NCBI GenBank assembly: GCA_024305405.1
Contig: JAKNDB010000092.1
Span: 3,873,501 to 3,937,500 of the forward strand
Direction: 5' to 3'
Length of the DNA: 64,000 nucleotides
Source: Dirofilaria immitis
Lineage: Eukaryota > Nematoda > Chromadorea > Rhabditida > Onchocercidae
Shown: piece after piece, positions 40,401 to 48,900 of the stretch
Numbering within the stretch: the first letter of the stretch is position 1
How the letters are laid out: every line of letters starts with the position of its first letter
Translations under genes and position numbers: made by a program
Notes under the pieces: model-generated
What the model saw: the letters and a program-made list of their open reading frames with translations, nothing else
What the model was told of the DNA's origin: nothing
Databases searched by the model: none

Positions 40401-43400
40401 GCAATTATCAAAAGCCTGAAAAGTCTTTTCAGGCTTCTTTTTGGTTTTATGATAATTGCGATATATATGCGATATCACTGAGTCAAATTCCTCAATTGAT
40501 GGAAAGTAGAAATAAGAAAAAAAGGAAAAATCTAAGTAAATGAGAAATATTTTCATTGTTAATAAAATGACATAATTCATCATAAAATATTAAAAAAAAA
40601 CTAATTCAGCGGCAGAAAAGTTTAAAAATTTACTTTCCTGTATGAACAAGACGGCACATATCGGTCATCTGTAAAATGAAATATTTAAAATTATCGCTTT
40701 AATTAGCATTCTTCTTTAAATTTTGCCCTAAATTTTTTTAAAGTCTTCGTGTATTCATCAATATTTCAAACTTACTTAATATACGCTGAACAAAATTTAT
40801 AGTCTTTTCGAATCGCTCCGTAGCAGCATCATATTGTCCAAGGGCAATATTGTTGAAATGACGGCATCCATGGGCTGTAATCTTGAAATTAAATTATTTT
40901 ATTCAGAACAAGCCATTGTATATAAATATAAAAACAAACTGCACTTTTATCTATTAAATTTTTATTGCTTTTATATATTTAAAAAAAACTTTTCTGAAGC
41001 GCATAAACTTAAGTCTTAAAAATAATCACAAAAAAGCATTTTGTAAACATTCATTAGAAATTATAAAGATAAAAAATAAGCAAATCAAAATTTTCAGAAG
41101 ATATTTTAATTGCTTATCAGTGATTAAACGAATAAGTGTTAACATTAATTGAATTAATTATTTTTCATAACAACCAAATATAAGAAATTTATTTCGCCAT
41201 TTCTCAATATTCGATTTACTTACTTGCTTAATTTTACCGAACTTTCAATGTCAAAATTTAAATTTTTTATTAATTTCAAAAAATAGATTATTATGGTTTA
41301 GTGTAACGGCTATTCTTAATCGTTTTAACTGATTTTGGAATAACAGCAACCTATTTGTTTCTTCCTATTATTCGACTTTATTGATCATTCTTAAAAATTT
41401 GCATCTAATCTGATTTTGCAGTGAGTTAATTTATCAAATAATCAAATTGATTATCCTTCGCCGTTCTTTATATTTTTCTATTCAACTAATTTCTTCTTTT
41501 TATCAAAGTTTAAAATCCCATTCACTCAAAATTTTATTCATTTAAATTTCCGTTTTTATCAAATTTTAGAATTCAACATTTATAAGTTAGCATGTAAGAT
41601 AAAGTGTAAAAAACTTTGTCACTGTTAAACGTATGATGATAATTTCTATATAGTGATTTTTGTTGTAATATTTTTTAATGTAATGATATTTATAATGACG
41701 TATTTTTGTAATAATTATATAATGATGATTTAGCCGTAATGATTTAATGATATTTTTAGTAAGAAAATTTGGCTTGATGTTATCAGCGCTATTTTTTTAA
41801 AATAAATTTAAAGAGCCGAAAGATTTCTTATTTAATTACTACATTATAGTCACCTTAGCATTATAAAATTATAATTTAAAATATATAATTAAGTAAATTA
41901 ATATAAGGCAAGAAGTTTTTAACCCTTCGCTAAACATGGCCAAAATGTGCTCGTAGCAAAAGTTTTAGAGTTTAAAAGTTGTCTATACATTTTTTAATTT
42001 TAGTTTGTTTCAAAAAACGGAACCTGTTTTTGTCATTTCAACATGCATAATCCTATTTTTTTATACATTCAGAAGGAACAAATGAAAAATGACCTCATCG
42101 ATTCAGTCGTCTTAAAATTAATAATAATTCATTTTACAGTCTACTCAAAACATCCATCCATCACTCTTTGAACAACGTAAGCCGCATTTTTTTCGATTGT
42201 AAAAAAATGAAATTAAAATAAAGTTACAGCGAGTATTATATTCGATTCACGAACCATTAATTACATTGACCAATTTTGGTTACAATTTTGGACTGATTTG
42301 TTTGTTTAAATTTAAGGCTTCAAACTACTAAATCAAAGCAAAGCAAAACGAGAGTAATGTTTAATTCACTACTTTCGAGTTAGTTGAAATTCCATTTGTT
42401 TAATTCAAAATTAAAAAAATTTGTAATTAGTTAAATAATATTTTCTCTTTTGCTATATTTTTACTATAGAATGTAACATAAATGTTTTATTGCAGAAGTT
42501 TACGCAGATTAAACATTGCAAGGATTTTTCATAATAAACATAGCAGAAAGAAAATAATAAATAACATACTTTCATAGTTCGAATTTTTTAATTCTACATA
42601 AAATTGTATATTATTTAAATTAACTGTAAAATTAATTTCAAAATAATCCAAAAGTTTGATCTTAACCTTGTCAATGCAATCTCCGTTTTGAAAACAATGA
42701 AAGATATTAAAAGTCGTAAAACTTTTATAAGTAAAATTATATACCAATAAGCAGAAATTAATGAAATATATAAAAATAAGAACAAACCAAGTATAGCATA
42801 AATTGGCTTGGAATTCCAGCCTGGTGGACCTTTTAATATGCAACCAGTTGTACCATCATATCTATAACTTAAACTTTGATAAATATTTAATCTTAAGTTG
42901 TAAAATTTTATCATTTTGATCTGCTTAATCAGTTAGGATGAGATGATAATGTTAACTTTGATCTTTTTGAATAAGCAAAAATGTTATTGAGAAAAAAAGA
43001 AGAACGAAAAATCAAGACTTTAGGGCCTTCTTGCAATCCTCCTCTTTGTAGTAGAGGCCATGTGCTCCAGGTATAACAGATTGTATGGCTGACAAAAGTA
43101 TGGATTCATTCTGCTCTAATGGAATATCCACTGGTTCCAATTCGATACGAGCCCATCCTGAATATTCTTATCATTAATAAAACACTGTTATCAACAATTA
43201 TAACAAATGATTTTTTTAAAACAGATATTGATTGATCATTCGCTGTTACTATTTTACTTCTTTATTGTGCAAAAATAAACTTGAAGTAAACGCACAGAAT
43301 CTCGAAAGATAATTTCTTGCACTATTACGTTATCGTTCCATCATCGCGCCATAAAACATTTCACAATATGCTCAATTATCACTTATTTGATGAGATTAAA

Positions 43401-43492
43401 ATAACTTGTAGAAATGAGAAAAGTTTGTTTAAAATACCTGCTGGAATATCTGTTGATGGCAATGTGGAGTCTCCAACTGGAGGAACATCCAT
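12826..43492 (-). CDS. Giant coiled-coil protein: TDP-43-like N-domain, repeated rod, C-terminal CBM48
   Basis: N-terminal exons: 43438-43492, 43019-43157, 42788-42861, 40776-40874, 40634-40668, 40390-40490 and 40136-40280, all phase-compatible. The rod follows in more than 30 further small exons. C-terminal exons: 13980-14128, 13652-13723, 13363-13473, 13198-13285 and 12826-13026 (stop TAG). Residues 20-88 resemble the TDP-43 N-terminal domain. A basic/acidic linker follows (TSSRSSDRKSIGDRLSRDA). The rod is Glu/Lys/Leu/Asn-rich with heptad-like spacing and at least 16 copies, intact or diverged, of an EWxLGEHRQWLxDAxxR motif. The last 130 residues are a CBM48/AMPK-beta-like domain. The exons I traced sum to over 1,600 residues. 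I see no RRM, so this is not TDP-43 itself. Several rod exons carry single-base frame breaks. A coding gap at about 18.3-21.3 kb leaves open a split into two genes. A cytoplasmic scaffold linking self-association to glycogen binding is inference only. Confidence 0.7.
13980..14128 (-). repeat. Diverged rod repeat exon
   Basis: This is the last recognisable copy of the rod cassette before the CBM48 domain. It reads VEWRLGEVTQYWNDAKWK where the consensus is AEWSLGEHRQWLQDANNR. It is 149 nt with a phase 0 start and phase 2 end, unlike the 141-nt 2-2 copies. It joins in frame to exon 13652-13723 (IGELEAGMAHKEWLLDQAQ). Confidence 0.65.
14305..14519 (-). other. Rod exon of the large gene
   Basis: This coding exon has strong coiled-coil character: NELYESHEKIKYLEDEQ, then MGEEVWLAKERVANQNHELE and CSWLQDENTRLQNELEEERR. 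A typical donor follows the last Arg (GTAAGTAATC on the minus strand). It looks like a merged, diverged derivative of the cassette (LHGQCSWLQDENTR). Confidence 0.6.
14931..16756 (-). other. Run of rod exons of the large gene
   Basis: Exons traced, with matching phases: about 16,559-16,693 (SLSNLEAELNDIREEAKSNK... ending SQLHNK), 16,317-16,375 (IAKLESEAINVQYEKETLPD), 16,070-16,153 (NFEGLREKLLHMEEYVQFQN), about 15,711-15,770 (EQSQTLVAEQPVLSPTNAAI) and about 14,925-15,026 (FHGYDTGMMSEEYNELSSEL). The non-helical segment with Pro (EQPVLSPTNA, FHGYDTG) marks a break in the rod before the C-terminal part. Confidence 0.65.
16912..17052 (-). repeat. Rod cassette exon, intact, 141 nt
   Basis: Encodes KEWNLGEHRQWLTDANIR at its 3' end after DLRDVISEKNRIIDDLNR. 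Acceptor ATTACAG, donor AG|GTATAT, phase 2-2. Confidence 0.8.
17380..18185 (-). other. Two rod exons upstream of the 16.9 kb cassette
   Basis: About 18,019-18,185 encodes a long amphipathic stretch (LLDKKEETINTIINEKNAIA, then LEQQVVNLKQRCHSL) and joins in phase 0 to about 17,368-17,466 (EQNATELMVRLCEKEDQLQQ). Both have good GT-AG sites and no stops. Confidence 0.65.
17658..17683. repeat. Short (TAA)n microsatellite in an intron
   Basis: About eight TAA units in a row inside the intron between two rod exons. Confidence 0.9.
18200..21340. other. Long non-coding stretch inside the large gene
   Basis: I see no exon on the minus strand over about 3 kb, only AT-rich DNA and a short tandem repeat. 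It is either the longest intron of the gene or the boundary between two genes. No clear start or polyadenylation arrangement decides between them. Confidence 0.5.
18891..18985. repeat. Tandem repeat, ACGTGAAGATA unit
   Basis: Four imperfect copies of a unit containing (A)CGTGAAGATA(C) with a GGACAGAAATTAA tail. The first two copies are about 28 bases apart and the last two are shortened. Intronic. Confidence 0.7.
23021..23158 (-). repeat. Diverged rod cassette exon, 138 nt
   Basis: Encodes ERSKAEKLLEDRKEMISNAY, aligning residue for residue with the cassette (ERSDAEWFLGEERQRLKDAN) but with the Trp and Gly-Glu-His core lost. Phase 2-2, one codon shorter than standard. Confidence 0.6.
24000..24112 (-). 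pseudogene. Rod exon with a one-base frame break
   Basis: The exon starts IANLEDELEHMKK in one frame and continues SLEDLHMENEALKQT in the next. The switch lies at a pair of A6 runs on the minus strand, where one extra A would restore a continuous coiled-coil frame. Confidence 0.55.
24314..24452 (-). pseudogene. Rod cassette exon with a frame break, 139 nt
   Basis: ELRKIIENLNNKLHQWKAEN is in one frame. NDAEWQLGEHREWLRNADDR is in another. The break is at an A6 run (CAAAAAATG); A7 would restore the frame. It is 139 nt instead of 141, so a second base is also lacking near the acceptor. Confidence 0.65.
26576..26716 (-). repeat. Rod cassette exon, intact, 141 nt
   Basis: Encodes SDAEWFLGEERQRLKDANHR after HEATIAKLREDLDQKDEDL. 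Phase 2-2, donor CG|GTGATA. Confidence 0.78.
27861..28001 (-). repeat. Rod cassette exon, intact, 141 nt
   Basis: Encodes NDTEWKLGEHRQWLDEANNR after NLNATIENLRNEISNKNSDI. Acceptor TTTCATAG, donor AG|GTGAAA, phase 2-2. Confidence 0.82.
28261..28284. repeat. (TA)12 dinucleotide repeat
   Basis: Twelve uninterrupted TA units within an intron of the large gene. Confidence 0.95.
28474..28590 (-). other. Linker rod exon between two cassettes (117 nt)
   Basis: Encodes NWLDSIVMAKNNEIDGLRCE and LKSDLDKISQHGDVK. Phase 2-2, so it also preserves frame when skipped. It sits between the 28,770 and 27,861 cassettes. Confidence 0.65.
28770..28910 (-). repeat. Rod cassette exon, intact, 141 nt
   Basis: Encodes NDAEWSLGEHRKWLQDCNER after LKTENENLKELLKDKNAFID. 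Acceptor TTCTTCAG, donor AG|GTAATA, phase 2-2. Confidence 0.82.
29106..29213 (-). pseudogene. Decayed rod cassette with in-frame stop and internal deletion
   Basis: The stretch reads NIEELRNEMNDKNSYIGDLK and then LNFREHRQ followed by TAG, where every good copy has TGG (Trp). About six residues before the LGEHRQ core are missing relative to the consensus. Two independent lesions, neither in a homopolymer, make this true decay rather than a sequencing slip. Confidence 0.65.
30050..30190 (-). repeat. Rod cassette exon, intact, 141 nt
   Basis: Encodes NDAEWSLGEYRQLLQDANNR after KYVATIDALNNDLIGKSVYI. Phase 2-2. Closest paralogue of the copy at 32,955-33,095. Confidence 0.82.
30355..30444 (-). repeat. 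Companion rod exon, 90 nt
   Basis: Encodes IQNLEKQLSKSNNCIEQLKG then EIENQNAHI. Phase 2-2. With the following 141-nt cassette it gives 231 nt, which is 77 residues or exactly 11 heptads. Confidence 0.75.
30876..31016 (-). repeat. Rod cassette exon, intact, 141 nt
   Basis: Encodes NDTEWSLGEHRQWLHDSSNR after LQNELNDKDEYIKSLEKQ. Phase 2-2. Confidence 0.82.
31155..31535 (-). other. Two rod exons with a Pro-containing linker
   Basis: About 31,449-31,533 encodes ISELEFVLTEKNRIIEELQK followed by YDGRRFVP. It joins in phase 0 to about 31,162-31,226 (EELVALHVEGESAEAPRRDK). The Pro/Gly content suggests a hinge in the rod. Confidence 0.6.
32072..32212 (-). repeat. Rod cassette exon, intact, 141 nt
   Basis: Encodes NDAEWSIGEHQQWLKDANNR after SMDAIEGLQKEISDKNEQLN. 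Phase 2-2. Confidence 0.82.
32531..32620 (-). repeat. Companion rod exon, 90 nt
   Basis: Encodes TDELENKLKEIGGRNDNLQE then EIEKLNSNI. Phase 2-2. It precedes the 32,072-32,212 cassette. Confidence 0.75.
32955..33095 (-). repeat. Rod cassette exon, intact, 141 nt
   Basis: Encodes NDTEWNLGEHRQRLMDAENR after NYLATIDSLNNELIGKNTYI. Acceptor TATTCAG, phase 2-2. Paralogue of 30,050-30,190. Confidence 0.82.
33276..33364 (-). pseudogene. Companion rod exon with a one-base deficit, 89 nt
   Basis: Nearly identical to the 90-nt exon at 30,355-30,444, but with A5 where A6 is needed (TTAGAAAAAGCAATG). The frame therefore shifts and meets TGA. Length 89 instead of 90 confirms one missing base. Confidence 0.7.
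33727..33858 (-). repeat. Rod cassette exon, 132 nt
   Basis: Encodes NDAEWCLGEHRQWLVDAKNR after SRIEELLRELNEANQNLKN. In frame and three codons shorter than standard in the variable N-terminal half. Confidence 0.8.
34507..34647 (-). repeat. Diverged rod cassette exon, 141 nt
   Basis: Encodes NHADWTLKEPNKWLQDLKNR. It keeps the exon length, phases and Trp positions, but the GEHRQ core has become KEPNK. It includes a helix-breaking Pro. Confidence 0.72.
36300..36490 (-). other. Rod exon of the large gene
   Basis: Coding stretch KAKVEELQQNMENKIREYDK followed by NEEKNEMNVSLAEHKIRLEI. The SLAEHKIRLEIAEK part is a diverged cassette core (SLGEHRQWLxDA). Splice ends are not resolved. Confidence 0.5.
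37062..37202 (-). repeat. Rod cassette exon, intact, 141 nt
   Basis: Encodes NEAQWHLGEHQHWLKDANIR after DLNLLINDLRNEVDKKNNYI. Acceptor TTTTAG, donor AG|GTGTGG, phase 2-2. Confidence 0.82.
37902..38036 (-). pseudogene. Rod cassette exon with two one-base deficits
   Basis: The core SLGEHK...WLKDANDR is obvious but split over two frames at CATAAAAGTGG (A4 where A5 is needed). A second break occurs earlier at GATAAAAAGATT (A5 where A6 is needed). Read literally the exon has stops. Confidence 0.65.
38258..38642. repeat. 280-bp tandem duplication with near-identical ends
   Basis: Bases 38,258-38,362 recur at 38,538-38,642 with one mismatch that I see (TTCGAATCT versus TTTGAATCT). The block holds the start of a rod exon (IEDLETMLSDERNK on the minus strand near 38,538); the other copy keeps only IEDL before diverging. 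This is a recent local duplication. Confidence 0.85.
38908..39025 (-). repeat. First diverged rod cassette exon, with a likely frame slip
   Basis: Encodes NDMELKLNEHKQYFDATHAR. The 5' part VEHELFEK and the rest KKMNDLEKTI are in different frames, switching at an A6 run (CGAAAAAAGAG), where A5 would keep one frame. An alternative frame through the whole exon is open but less coiled-coil-like. Confidence 0.6.
39102..39912 (-). other. Rod-start exons of the large gene
   Basis: About 39,869-39,917 (HSIRKPQEENAISSE), about 39,305-39,377 (DLRIHPSTYNIGKEDGVIFL) and about 39,106-39,172 (EEEARNEDKFEKLKRQKEES) have matching phases and good splice sites. They connect the charged linker to the coiled-coil rod. 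Confidence 0.6.
39443..39520. repeat. Two-copy tandem repeat, about 38 bp
   Basis: The unit AATCAATCGACATATCATCA... with CTAATCACCATCACT is repeated once with a few changes. Intronic. Confidence 0.75.
40400..40460. repeat. Nested inverted repeat inside an exon of the large gene
   Basis: Outer arms of 11 bp (CGCAATTATCA at 40,400-40,410 and TGATAATTGCG at 40,450-40,460) enclose a perfect inner hairpin of 12 bp arms (AAGCCTGAAAAG and CTTTTCAGGCTT, 40,412-40,436). It falls inside the exon at 40,390-40,490, whose coding frame stays open through it. Confidence 0.85.
40875..42787. other. Long intron of the large gene
   Basis: AT-rich sequence. The donor after AIL at 42,788 and the acceptor TTACAG before 40,874 match in phase. 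I see no coding exon between them. Confidence 0.55.
42788..43492 (-). other. TDP-43-type N-terminal domain (exons 1-3 of the large gene)
   Basis: Exon 1 (43438-43492) gives MDVPPVGDSTLPSTDIPAG after a TTCTAG acceptor that could be a trans-splice site. Exons 2 and 3 give VDIPLEQNESILLSAIQSV, PGAHGLYYKEEDCKKAL and GCILKGPPGWNSKPIYAIL. This lines up with the human TDP-43 N-terminal domain: an I-x-I-P strand, a LLST...FPGAxGLxY segment, the Cys after it, and the GIL...P..GW...VY end. The TDP-43 domain is known to self-associate head to tail. No RRM follows, so the domain has been used in a different protein. Confidence 0.75.
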
Positions 43493-45201
43493 GGAACCTA
43501 GAATATTTTATTAATGAAGTGAAAATTTTCATATTCATATAAGTGCGCATTCACGTAACGTATTGTAAAATAATGCGCGAAATAATTACTACAGAACGTA
43601 TATAAAACGATTTTTTTAGGTGCAATACCGAATCAACCTACGATAGGTGAAAATAAAGATAATTTATTATGTCGAGATTTTCAAAAAAACAACCATTGAT
43701 AAATATTTTGTATATTTTCACTTTCCTTATTCTTAGAAATATTTCGACAAAATGAACGCTTTTTGAAGAACTAAATTGAATTGTTTTATCATAAATAAAC
43801 TTTGCTTCTTTTTCGGAATTGAAGTTTTTTAATCGAAGTTTTCTCGATAGTATGTCTCAAAAAGATTTATTTTTTCAAAATACCTTAAAATATTCCTGTT
43901 TTATTTTCGCTAGGTTCTTCCCATCAATTTGATATCATTATGGGAAATATATTTAAATGGATAATATATGTTTCGTGCTTAATGTTTTCGAACTCATCTT
44001 GAAACAATCAAAAAATTGGCCATTATGATACAAGTTTAATTTCAGATTAAGAATTTGCGAATTGTATATTTCGACAGATTTAAATCTCAGAACAATTAAT
44101 GTATCTGAAAATTCTATCTGAAAAGCTATCTGAAAATTCAGAATCCCATCGAGACAGTTCTGGCATATTTACATTTTATTCTCAACATGCCTTCCATTTT
44201 TTACCTTACGATTTTTAGCGCTTTTTTTCTGTGGATAAAACTTCTAAATTATGAGAAACTATGCGGTAATCGTAGTTTTTCGCTTTTACGAACGATACCG
44301 TAATCATCGATTAGGCGGTATCGTATATTTTCTAAATCAAAAATCTAAAATTATATTAAAAATATAAAAAAAAAAATAGAGAGAAGGAAAGAAATTTAGA
44401 TTGAAATTTTGTACCTGATCTCGATGTCATACATGAGTATCAAATAGAAGTGAATGATTAAAGTATAATGCATTATATTTGACGATAATTGCCATTGTCA
44501 GTAAAATTAGGTGGGTCTCGATAATGCAATCGCAATTCCAATCGCAAAATTCCAGGATATCGCATATTTTATTTATTAGTTTATCAATTCCACTGTCTTT
44601 TATCATTTTTTCGGTATCATCAAAGAATTGATCATTTTCGTTAAATAAAATTTGAAAGATGAAGCAATCTTTTTGTTTTTAAAATATAAAAAAATTCAGG
44701 AGAATTGCAAAATAAGTAGCAAATCATTAGAAATGATCGGTGAGTATCATTGAAACCTCAATTTTTGCCTAATGACTAACTTTCATGTCGAGACTTGGAG
44801 TAGAAGAGTAATTTCAAATGATGAATTTTGGCGAATATTGAACTTTTCACATTATAGCTAAAATATTTCTTTAAGTTTCAGCCAAAATTTCTTGTTTACG
44901 AGAAGGAAATGAAATAAAATGGCCAATGTTTGAAATCAATCATATTGTTTTAGAAGAATATTTTGACGATGGCATGATTATTTTTATAACAGAGAAGTTA
45001 AATCTACCAGACCTTTTTGCATATGACATTAAATATTTACTTTCCATTGCTAACGGTAAATGAAGTGAAAAGGATAATTCAAGTATATTAAATAAATAAG
45101 CAATACCACTTTTTCTTTTCCGATTGCTAATTTCTTGATATTAAAAAACACAAATTACCATTAAAACGGAATCTTTGCATATATATATATATATATATAA
45201 T

Positions 45202-45223
45202 CTTTGCATATATATATGCAAAG
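45202..45223. repeat. Perfect 22-bp palindrome next to an (AT)n tract
   Basis: CTTTGCATATATATATGCAAAG is its own reverse complement and directly follows an (AT)n run with the same CTTTGCATATAT start. It is probably a product of microsatellite slippage. Confidence 0.8.
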
Positions 45224-45957
45224 AAACATTCTAATCATTATCATGATATCATAATCATCAAGCTTTGCAACATATTTTTGTCCTGAATATTTCCCTAAAT
45301 AATGGCTCATATTATTCTAATTTAATATGCAAATAATTCTTATTATTTAAATAGCAGAGAATGCTCACTTATCACTTTGTACCATACAAATAGCAGAGAA
45401 GTAAAATAAAAAGAATAAATTAAGAGATCGCTGCATGAGCAACCAACGATATCACTGATGTGTTTAACATCGACCCACATGCAATAATATCATAGTGGAA
45501 GGAAACGAAATGATTTAAGAAAAAAGGCTTCGATCTTTACTATCCAATTAATCAAATGGAATTCTTGAACAAAAATTAATTTTAATTCACTTTCTTTTGC
45601 ATTTGTGGGGACAAATGATCCTAATCATAACAATTCTTTGGTAAAAATAAAAAGTGATTTAAACTTTTCATTTTTCAACTCTTCGCTAGTTCCAAATCTG
45701 ATACCAAATGTTAGCATATCATGAAAAATGGGAAAGAAATTTCTTTAAGAAATTCTGATCTAATAATTCAAGATCAGAAGTCAACACTGCTGTAAATAGT
45801 GAGAAAAACTTTACTTTAAATTGGAGACACTCAAATAAAACTTATGCGAGTTATTTTTAGTGAAGTGACTGATTCGAAGAAACGAAGAGGTATGATTGTG
45901 AGCAAAAAGTTGTGAACAAAATGTATGATCGATTATAAATAGATAAAACATGAGAAT

Positions 45958-45984
45958 ATATTTCAATCGACTCGATTGAAATAT
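45958..45984. repeat. Perfect 13-bp inverted repeat with 1-nt spacer
   Basis: ATATTTCAATCGA and TCGATTGAAATAT flank a single C. No gene is adjacent. Confidence 0.85.
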
Positions 45985-48900
45985 GTTTCCATCTTATTTC
46001 GGAAATGTTTACTTCAGCGAATTATCATATTAACAATTATTTATCGATTGCTCGAAATGAGAAATAATTGCATATTCAATATTAAACAGTTATGGTATAT
46101 CCTCTTGGGAAACATTTTATTTGTTCATGAAATCCTATAAATTTTAAAATATTCTTTCTCTAATAATCGCTCAAAATGCGAATTTGGCAAGGATTTAAAT
46201 TAAACTTGATACCATTGCTTTTTCTGTAAGTAAAAAAATATAGGGGAAAATATGCCAAAATATACTTGAAGCAATATACTTGCGATGGATAATTTGAAAC
46301 AGTTTTTAATAATTGTTTAATTCGAGGAAAAAAGGAAAAAAAATGAAACAAGTTGTACTTCATGAGATTAAAAATCTTTGAAAAGAGATGAAAAAGAAAG
46401 CAAAGAGAAAATTTCTTTCAAAAATTTTAGTAAAGCAATGATTGATTATAAAACGATCATTTATTACAAAAAATTTCACAGCAATCCTTCCTCTCATAGC
46501 TTCGCTTCTTTTGCTATAAAAAAATTAAAAATAATCATAAATTTCATTCAACGCTGATCGATAAATTATTTGTTTTTCATAAACATATTTATAATGCAAT
46601 ATAAAAAGTTAAAAGCAAAAATGATATTGTTAAATTTATAGATTGTAAAGCAAAGAGGAGGGCTTAGAAATAAGTTAACAACTAGCGATATTAGTGAAAG
46701 CAAAATTTTCGCAAATTGAAGAATATAGCAAATTAGAGTCGATTATCAAAAATGCGGTAAGTTAGAAATGGCCATTAGAGATAATATCAACTTGAAAATA
46801 CTCACGTTGAAAAGAGTCAAATACGAGATCGAGATGAAGTAATCATCTTGCACTTCTTCCACTAAACTTGTTATGCATAAATGAAGTATTCGTTATTTTC
46901 GATTGACCGAATTTTTCCCGAGAAATAAAGAAATAGAAATAAAATGAATGCTTTTATTCTCCCCAAGCTTCTTATCCATTTCTAATCATCAATTTTTATG
47001 TTTATCAAAAAGTAAGAAATTTATCTGGTTCCTCAGCAATAAAAGTTGAATATAAGCTCTATCTAAACAAATAACAAACGATAATTTACTTATTTCATTT
47101 GGCAATCAACAAAAGGAGCCAAAAACTTCAAGTATCTATAATTTCTTGAAATTTTTTCAGAATAAATCTGGAATTATTATTAATTCAACTCATGATATCT
47201 TAGTGCTCAGAAAATATAATAAATTATGGGGCGTCATCAAAAAATTATTTTCTCCCTTTTTTTTTTAAGTTTTTCATTTTTAATTCTCTTTCCATCAACA
47301 TTAATCTTATTCTCAATTTTATTTCGTAATGAAATTTATCTTACAACCTGGCCTCTTATCTTCTCAATGCTTTGATAATCTCTATTTGCTCTCTACTATC
47401 AGCAATGATATATTGTTCATGGCTTTCAAAACTTTTGGAATTTTTTAATGATAACTTTTTCTTATACTTTCTTTCGTATCTTTACTACTTATACTAAAAA
47501 GCAAATATTCCGCATATTTTTGCTTATGGAAATTGAGATTGAAATAGTGCTTCAATTTTGACGAAGGGCAGAAATTTTTGTCTATAGCTTATTTGCGGTC
47601 CTTTATATTGCACGGATATCAGCTATCATCAGCACAACAAAATTTGCGTAGCATATAGATTTATGAGAGACAAATTAAGTTTTCTTACTTCTCGATCTAC
47701 TTGATTTGATGGATTAATTGAGCGAATAATATCATTCTGGTACCTTTAATGATACTTTAATGAAATGGGAATGGATCGTTCTACGAGAAAATGTAACAAA
47801 GATTTTGAAAAAGTAACTCACTGTAAAAATATAATTTTTCATTACTAACATTTCTGTTGTTGTCTGATTGAATGAATGCAATAATTCCGATAATCAAACA
47901 TGCTATATGATAATATTCAATTAGGCTGCAAATGAACAGCAAATTTATTTCTTTGTTATAAAAAAGATGGCATAATGATTCGCATTACAAATGCAAATAG
48001 ATTCAGAAGCTAAGCATCTACAAATGGAAATAGGAATCAAGAGTGAATATCTGTGAAGGCAACATTTGAAGTAGTAATCGAGAGTGAATAATATATATGA
48101 AAACAACAACCATTTATCTTAAAAACGAAATTAAAAAGGACGAAAAGAGTATTTGAGCAATTGAATGGAAGTTTTGCTTAAATTTAAGCATATTTTCAAC
48201 TTTACTGAAATTACTAAATTTCATAATAACATTAAACAATAAAAAATAGGAAGACAATGCAAATTGGTAGGATTATGCTTTAAAAATAATTTTTTAATAA
48301 GTTCAATAAATTTTATTTGATTAAAGAATGAGAGAATTTGCGATTTATTTGTTTGAAATGAGTGTAAATAACTGTACTGTACGTTGGTAAACAATTGAAA
48401 AGATGCAACAAATAATATATGAAATATTAAGGATGAAAATTAATTGAGAATTGTAAAACAGATTGAAATTAAATTTAAAATTAACTTTTTTTTAAAATCG
48501 TAAATAAATTTAAAATCTTTAAGCATGTGGTACGAATATATGGAAAAGTAGAAAAAATGTGTTGAATATGTATTGATCTAACTACAGGAAGAACATATAA
48601 TTAAAATTCTTTTTCTACTTTTTCTAAGATCTTTTGATGACGACTTCTCTCTTTTATTCAAGAGTTGAAATCAGTAATATAAATGTTACGTTTTATTTTT
48701 GAAGAAAGGAATGAATCTAACAAAAAAATATTTACAAAAAGAAAAGGAAAAATTAGTAGAAGGTTAGTTATCTAAGATCGATTGTCGGTAAAGCTGGAAA
48801 TTGGCATTAAAATGTCCTGAAACAATCATTTGCGAGATTTTTAACAAAAATTATTAAAGTATTTACTCCATTCTGACTTATAAGTTGGAAGGAGATGAGG

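Noticed and set aside
40400..40460. A microRNA precursor
   Set aside because: The fold has a large asymmetric internal loop and two short stems, unlike a pre-miRNA, and it lies within an open exon.
42788..43492. A canonical TDP-43 (tdp-1) gene
   Set aside because: Only the N-terminal domain is present. No RNP motifs of an RRM occur downstream, and the next in-phase exons are coiled coil.
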